From Caprella mutica (lineage: Eukaryota > Arthropoda > Malacostraca > Amphipoda > Caprellidae): DNA of 64,000 nucleotides. Below, in pieces: positions 59,471 to 64,000 of this stretch; the stretch's first letter is position 1, and every line of letters begins with the position of its first letter. Location: NCBI GenBank assembly GCA_947561585.1, contig CANNZV010002587.1:124001-188000 (forward strand). The letters are read 5' to 3'. The notes beneath the pieces are model-generated. The model searched no databases. It was not told the DNA's origin and worked only from the letters and a program-made list of their open reading frames with translations. The position numbers were made by a program, and so were the translations under genes.

Positions 59471-62400
59471 AAGAGACCTACACAGTCAGTCTGCTTACCC
59501 ATGGTTAAGAGACCTACACAGTCAGTCTGCTTACCCATGGATAAGAGACCTACACAGTCAGTCTGCTTATCAATGGTTAAGAGACCTACACAGTCAGTCT
59601 GCTTACCAATGGATAAGAGACCTACACATTCAGTCTGCTTACCCATGGATAAGATACCTACACAGTCAGTCTGCTTACACATGGATAAGAGAACTACACA
59701 GTTAGTCTGCTTACCCATGGATAAGAGACCTACACAGTCAGTCTGCTTACCCATGGATAAGAGACCTACACAGTCAGTCTGCTTACCCATGGATAAGAGA
59801 CCTACACAGTCAGTCTGCTTACCCAACAATAAGAGACCTACACAGTCAGCCTGCTTACCCAACAATAAGAGACCTACACAGTCAGCCTGCTTACCCATGG
59901 ATAAGAGACCTACACAGTCAGTCTGCTTACCCATGGATAAGAGACCTACACAGTCAGTCTGCTTACCCATGGATAAGAGACCTACACAGTCAGTCTGCTT
60001 ACCCATCGATAAGAGACCTACACAGTCAGTCTGCTTACCAATGGATAAGAGACCTACACAGTCAGTCTGCTTACCAATGGATAAGAGACCTACACAGTCA
60101 GTCTGCTTACCAATGGATAAGAGACCTACACAGTCAGTCTGGTTACCCATGGATAAGAGACCTACACAGTCAGCCTGCTTACCAATGGATAAGAGACCTA
60201 CACAGTCAGTCTGGTTACCCATGGATAAGAGACATACACAGTCAGTCTGCTTACCCATGGTTAAGAGACCTACACAGTCAGTCTGCTTACCCATGGATAA
60301 GAGACCTACACAGTCAGCCTGCTTACCCATGGATAAGAGATCTACACAGTCAGTCTGCTTACCAATGGATAAGAGACCTACACATTCAGTCTGCTTACCC
60401 ATGGATAAGATACCTACACAGTCAGTCTGCTTACACATGGATAAGAGAACTACACAGTTAGTCTGCTTACCCATGGATAAGAGACCTACACAGTCAGTCT
60501 GCTTACCCATGGATAAGAGACCTACACAGTCAGTCTGCTTACCCAACAATAAGAGACCTACACAGTCAGCCTGCTTACCCAACAATAAGAGACCTACACA
60601 GTCAGCCTGCTTACCCATGGATAAGAGACCTACACAGTCAGTCTGCTTACCCATGGATAAGAGACCTACACAGTCAGTCTGCTTACCCATGGATAAGAGA
60701 CCTACACAGTCAGTCTGCTTACCCATCGATAAGAGACCTACACAGTCAGTCTGCTTACCAATGGATAAGAGACCTACACAGTCAGTCTGCTTACCCATGG
60801 ATAAGAGACCTACACAGTCAGTCTGCTTACCCATGGATAAGAGACCTACACAGTCAGTCTGCTTACCCATGGATAAGAGACCTACACAGTCAGTCTGCTT
60901 ACCAATGGATAAGAGACCTACACAGTCAGTCTGCTTACCCATGGTTAAGAGACCTACACAGTCAGTCTGCTTACCCATGGATAAGAGACCTACACAGTCA
61001 GTCTGCTTACCCATGGATAAGAGACCTACACAGTCAGTCTGCTTACCCATGGATAAGAGACCTACACAGTCAGCCTGCTTACCCATGGATAAGAGACCTA
61101 CACAGTCAGTCTGCTTACCCATGGATAAGAGATCTACACAGTCAGTCTGCTTACCCATGGATAAGAGACCTACACAGTCAGTCTGCTTACCCATGGATAA
61201 GAGATCTACACAGTCAGTCTGCTTACCCATGGATAAGAGACCTACACAGTCTGTGTGCTTACCCAACAATAAGAGACCTACACAGTCAGCCTGCTTACCC
61301 ATGGATAAGAGATCTACACAGTCAGTCTGCTTACCCATGGATAAGAGACCTACACAGTCAGTCTGCTTACCAATGGATAAGAGACCTACACAGTCAGTCT
61401 GCTTACCCATGGATAAGAGATCTACACAGTCAGTCTGCTTACCCAACAATAAGAGACCTACACAGTCTGAGTGCTTACCCAACAATAAGAGACCTACACA
61501 GTCAGTCTGCTTACCCATGGATAAGAGACCTACACAGTCTGTGTGCTTACCCAACAATAAGAGACCTACACAGTCAGCCTGCTTACCCATGGATAAGAGA
61601 TCTACACAGTCAGTCTGCTTACCCATGGATAAGAGACCTACACAGTCAGTCTGCTTACCCATGGATAAGAGACCTACACAGTCAGTCTGGTTACCCATGG
61701 ATAAGAGACCTACACAGTCAGTCTGCTTACCCATGGTTAAGAGACCTACACAGTCAGTCTGCTTACCCATGGATAAGAGACCTACACAGTCAGTCTGGTT
61801 ACCCATGGATAAGAGACCTACACAGTCAGTCTGCTTACCCATGGATAAGAGACCTACACAGTCAGTCTGGTTACCCATGGATAAGAGACCTACACAGTCA
61901 GCCTGCTTACCCATGGATAAGAGACCTACACAGTCAGTCTGCTTACCCATGGATAAGAGACCTACACAGTCAGTCTGCTTACCAATGGATAAGAGACCTA
62001 CACAGTCAGTCTGCTTACCCATGGATAAGAGACCTACACAGTCAGTCTGCTTACCCATGGATAAGAGACCTACACAGTCAGTCTGGTTACCCATGGTTAA
62101 GAGACCTACACAGTCAGTCTGCTTACCCATGGTTAAGAGACCTACACAGTCAGTCTGCTTACCCATGGATAAGAGACCTACACAGTCAGTCTGGTTACCC
62201 ATGGATAAGAGACCTACACAGTCAGTCTGCTTACCCATGGATAAGAGACCTACACAGTCAGTCTGGTTACCCATGGATAAGAGACCTACACAGTCAGCCT
62301 GCTTACCCATGGATAAGAGACCTACACAGTCAGTCTGCTTACCCATGGATAAGAGACCTACACAGTCAGTCTGCTTACCAATGGATAAGAGACCTACACA

Positions 62401-63442
62401 GTCAGTCTGCTTACCCATGGATAAGAGACCTACACAGTCAGTCTGCTTACCCATGGATAAGAGACCTACACAGTCAGTCTGCTTACCCATGGATAAGAGA
62501 CCTACACAGTCAGTGTGCTTACCCAACAATAAGAGACCTACACAGTCTGAGTGCTTACCCAACAATAAGAGACCTACACAGTCAGTCTGCTTACCCATGG
62601 ATAAGAGACCTACACAGTCAGTGTGCTTACCCAACAATAAGAGACCTACACAGTCTGAGTGCTTACCCAACAATAAGAGACCTACACAGTCAGTCTGCTT
62701 ACCCATGGATAAGAGACCTACACAGTCAGTCTGGTTACCCATGGATAAGAGACCTACACAGTCAGCCTGCTTACCCATGGATAAGAGACCTACACAGTCA
62801 GTCTGCTTACCCAACAATAAGAGACCTACACAGTCAGTCTGCTTACCCATGGATAAGAGATCTACACAGTCAGTCTGGTTACCCATGGATAAGAGACCTA
62901 CACAGTCAGCCTGCTTACCCATGGATAAGAGACCTACACAGTCAGTCTGCTTACCCATGGATAAGAGATCTACACAGTCAGTCTGCTTACTCATGGATAA
63001 GAGACCTACACAGTCAGTCTGCTTACCCATGGATAAGAGACCTACACAGTCAGTCTGGTTACCCATGGATAAGAGACCTACACAGTCAGTCTGGTTACCC
63101 ATGGATAAGAGACCTACACAGTCAGTCTGCTTACCCAACAATAAGAGACCTACACAGTCTGAGTGCTTACCCAACAATAAGAGACCTACACAGTCAGTCT
63201 GCTTACCCATGGATAAGAGACCTACACAGTCAGTCTGGTTACCCATGGATAAGAGACCTACACAGTCAGCCTGCTTACCCATGGATAAGAGACCTACACA
63301 GTCAGTCTGCTTACCCATGGATAAGAGATCTACACAGTCAGTCTGCTTACTCATGGATAAGAGACCTACACAGTCAGTCTGCTTACCCATGGATAAGAGA
63401 CCTACACAGTCACTCTGCTTACCCAACAATAAGAGACCTACA
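59471..63442. repeat. 36-bp satellite array, about 110 copies
   Basis: The unit is 36 bp: AAGAGACCTACACAGTCAG, then TCTGCTTACCCATGGAT. Recurrent variants are CCCAACAAT for CCCATGGAT, CAGCCTGC or CTGAGTGC for CAGTCTGC, GGTTACC for GCTTACC, CCAATGG for CCCATGG, and GATCTAC for GACCTAC. Because 36 is a multiple of three and the unit has no stop in two frames, frames of about 1340 codons stay open on both strands. The rare block CACATTCAGTCTGC with GATACCTAC and TTACACATGG occurs at about 59620 and again 756 bp (21 units) later, showing block duplication. TTACTCATGG at 62988 recurs 360 bp (10 units) later. Confidence 0.95.
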
Positions 63443-64000
63443 GGGAATGATATAAGTATTAGACACTGAATTATACTCAAAAGAGTAAATGAAACGCAGT
63501 GTAAGTGTAAAATTTATTCTAGTTTAATGTTTATTGTACAATTATTAGGTTTGATTCTAATGAGAGCAAAAGAATAGACAGTCACTATGAAATTAAATTA
63601 AAATATGAGAAAAGAAAAACAAACTCAGACATTAGACTTGCGAAAGAAAAAACTAGAGTAAAGGAACTTATCCTCAACGAAAGATAGTATTTGAATAAAT
63701 CGAGTTAATGAACGTACACAACTATTTAGAAAAATGTATTCAAAATTATCCTATGTAAGCTAGCTACATTAAATTTTAAATATACCCCCCCCCATGATTA
63801 TTATCAACTAGGTACATTAAATAGGAATAAATAATGAACACTTAAATGTAGGAATACACATCACTGACGAAATAAAACTACAGTGAGATAAAAACAAGGA
63901 TTGCTTCAATTAATAATTAAAATTACCTTCGTCCTAAAATATCCCTTTAAAATTAACTTAATTTCGATGCATCTAATATTTATGACATCAGCTTCAGAAC
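63443..64000. other. AT-rich end of window, nothing recognised
   Basis: No open frame, inverted repeat or known dispersed repeat was recognised after the satellite, apart from a CCCCCCCCC run near 63785. Confidence 0.5.

Noticed and set aside
59410..63480. Open frames of about 1340-1356 codons on both strands as giant repeat proteins
   Set aside because: The frames exist because the 36-bp unit is a multiple of three without stops in those frames. Substitutions among units change residues freely, and no promoter or splice context is present.

Overview
This is a eukaryotic nuclear window, AT-rich with spliceosomal introns, dense DNA-transposon debris and large tandem arrays. The ribosomal protein L18 gene resembles insect L18 in length and sequence, and mariner, hAT and foldback-type elements are abundant, so an arthropod, most likely an insect, is the best reading. 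The species cannot be named from sequence alone.

Three host-type genes can be built exon by exon, each with consensus splice sites and consistent phase. (1) 5733-12023 (+) has five coding exons and about 941 aa. It carries two copies of a C2H2-like zinc-finger module, and the first copy is followed by a partial tyrosine-recombinase-like domain that lacks the C-terminal catalytic end. (2) 27925-33588 (+) is RpL18, with four coding exons and 189 aa. Its first exon carries only the ATG, and a 4.4 kb first intron is full of MITEs and hairpins. (3) 57401-49429 (-) has thirteen coding exons and about 858 aa. It is a divergent importin-alpha with a long N-terminal extension, an IBB-like basic segment and ARM repeats; the major NLS-site Trp/Asn ladder is kept and the minor site is eroded.

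The rest is mostly mobile DNA. A 2956 bp hAT element (34413-37368) has matching ends, an exact 8-bp target duplication and a transposase broken by a single apparent frameshift. Short elements with related ends lie elsewhere in the window. A 1282 bp Tc1/mariner element (12869-14150) has perfect 27-bp ends and a decayed transposase. A 3.94 kb palindromic composite (16999-20938) with an exact 8-bp target duplication contains mirrored mariner remnants and two nested MITEs. Several foldback elements have ends built from short repeated words; the clearest, 47282-48407, has an exact 9-bp target duplication. MITEs starting CCAGTCTG, some nested, show 8-bp duplications. A SINE-like repeat occurs in at least six copies.

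Tandem arrays: about 68/69 bp (1572-1850), 19 bp (15311-15419), 32 bp (43701-45727, with a 95-base assembly gap), 15 bp (52211-52791, inside an importin intron) and 36 bp (59471-63442, about 110 copies, open on both strands only because 36 is a multiple of three).

No bacterial-type operon, CRISPR array, rRNA or tRNA gene was seen. The best candidates for something undescribed are the zinc-finger/recombinase-derived gene with its duplicated module, the importin-alpha with an apparently one-sided cargo groove, and the foldback elements with word-repeat ends.
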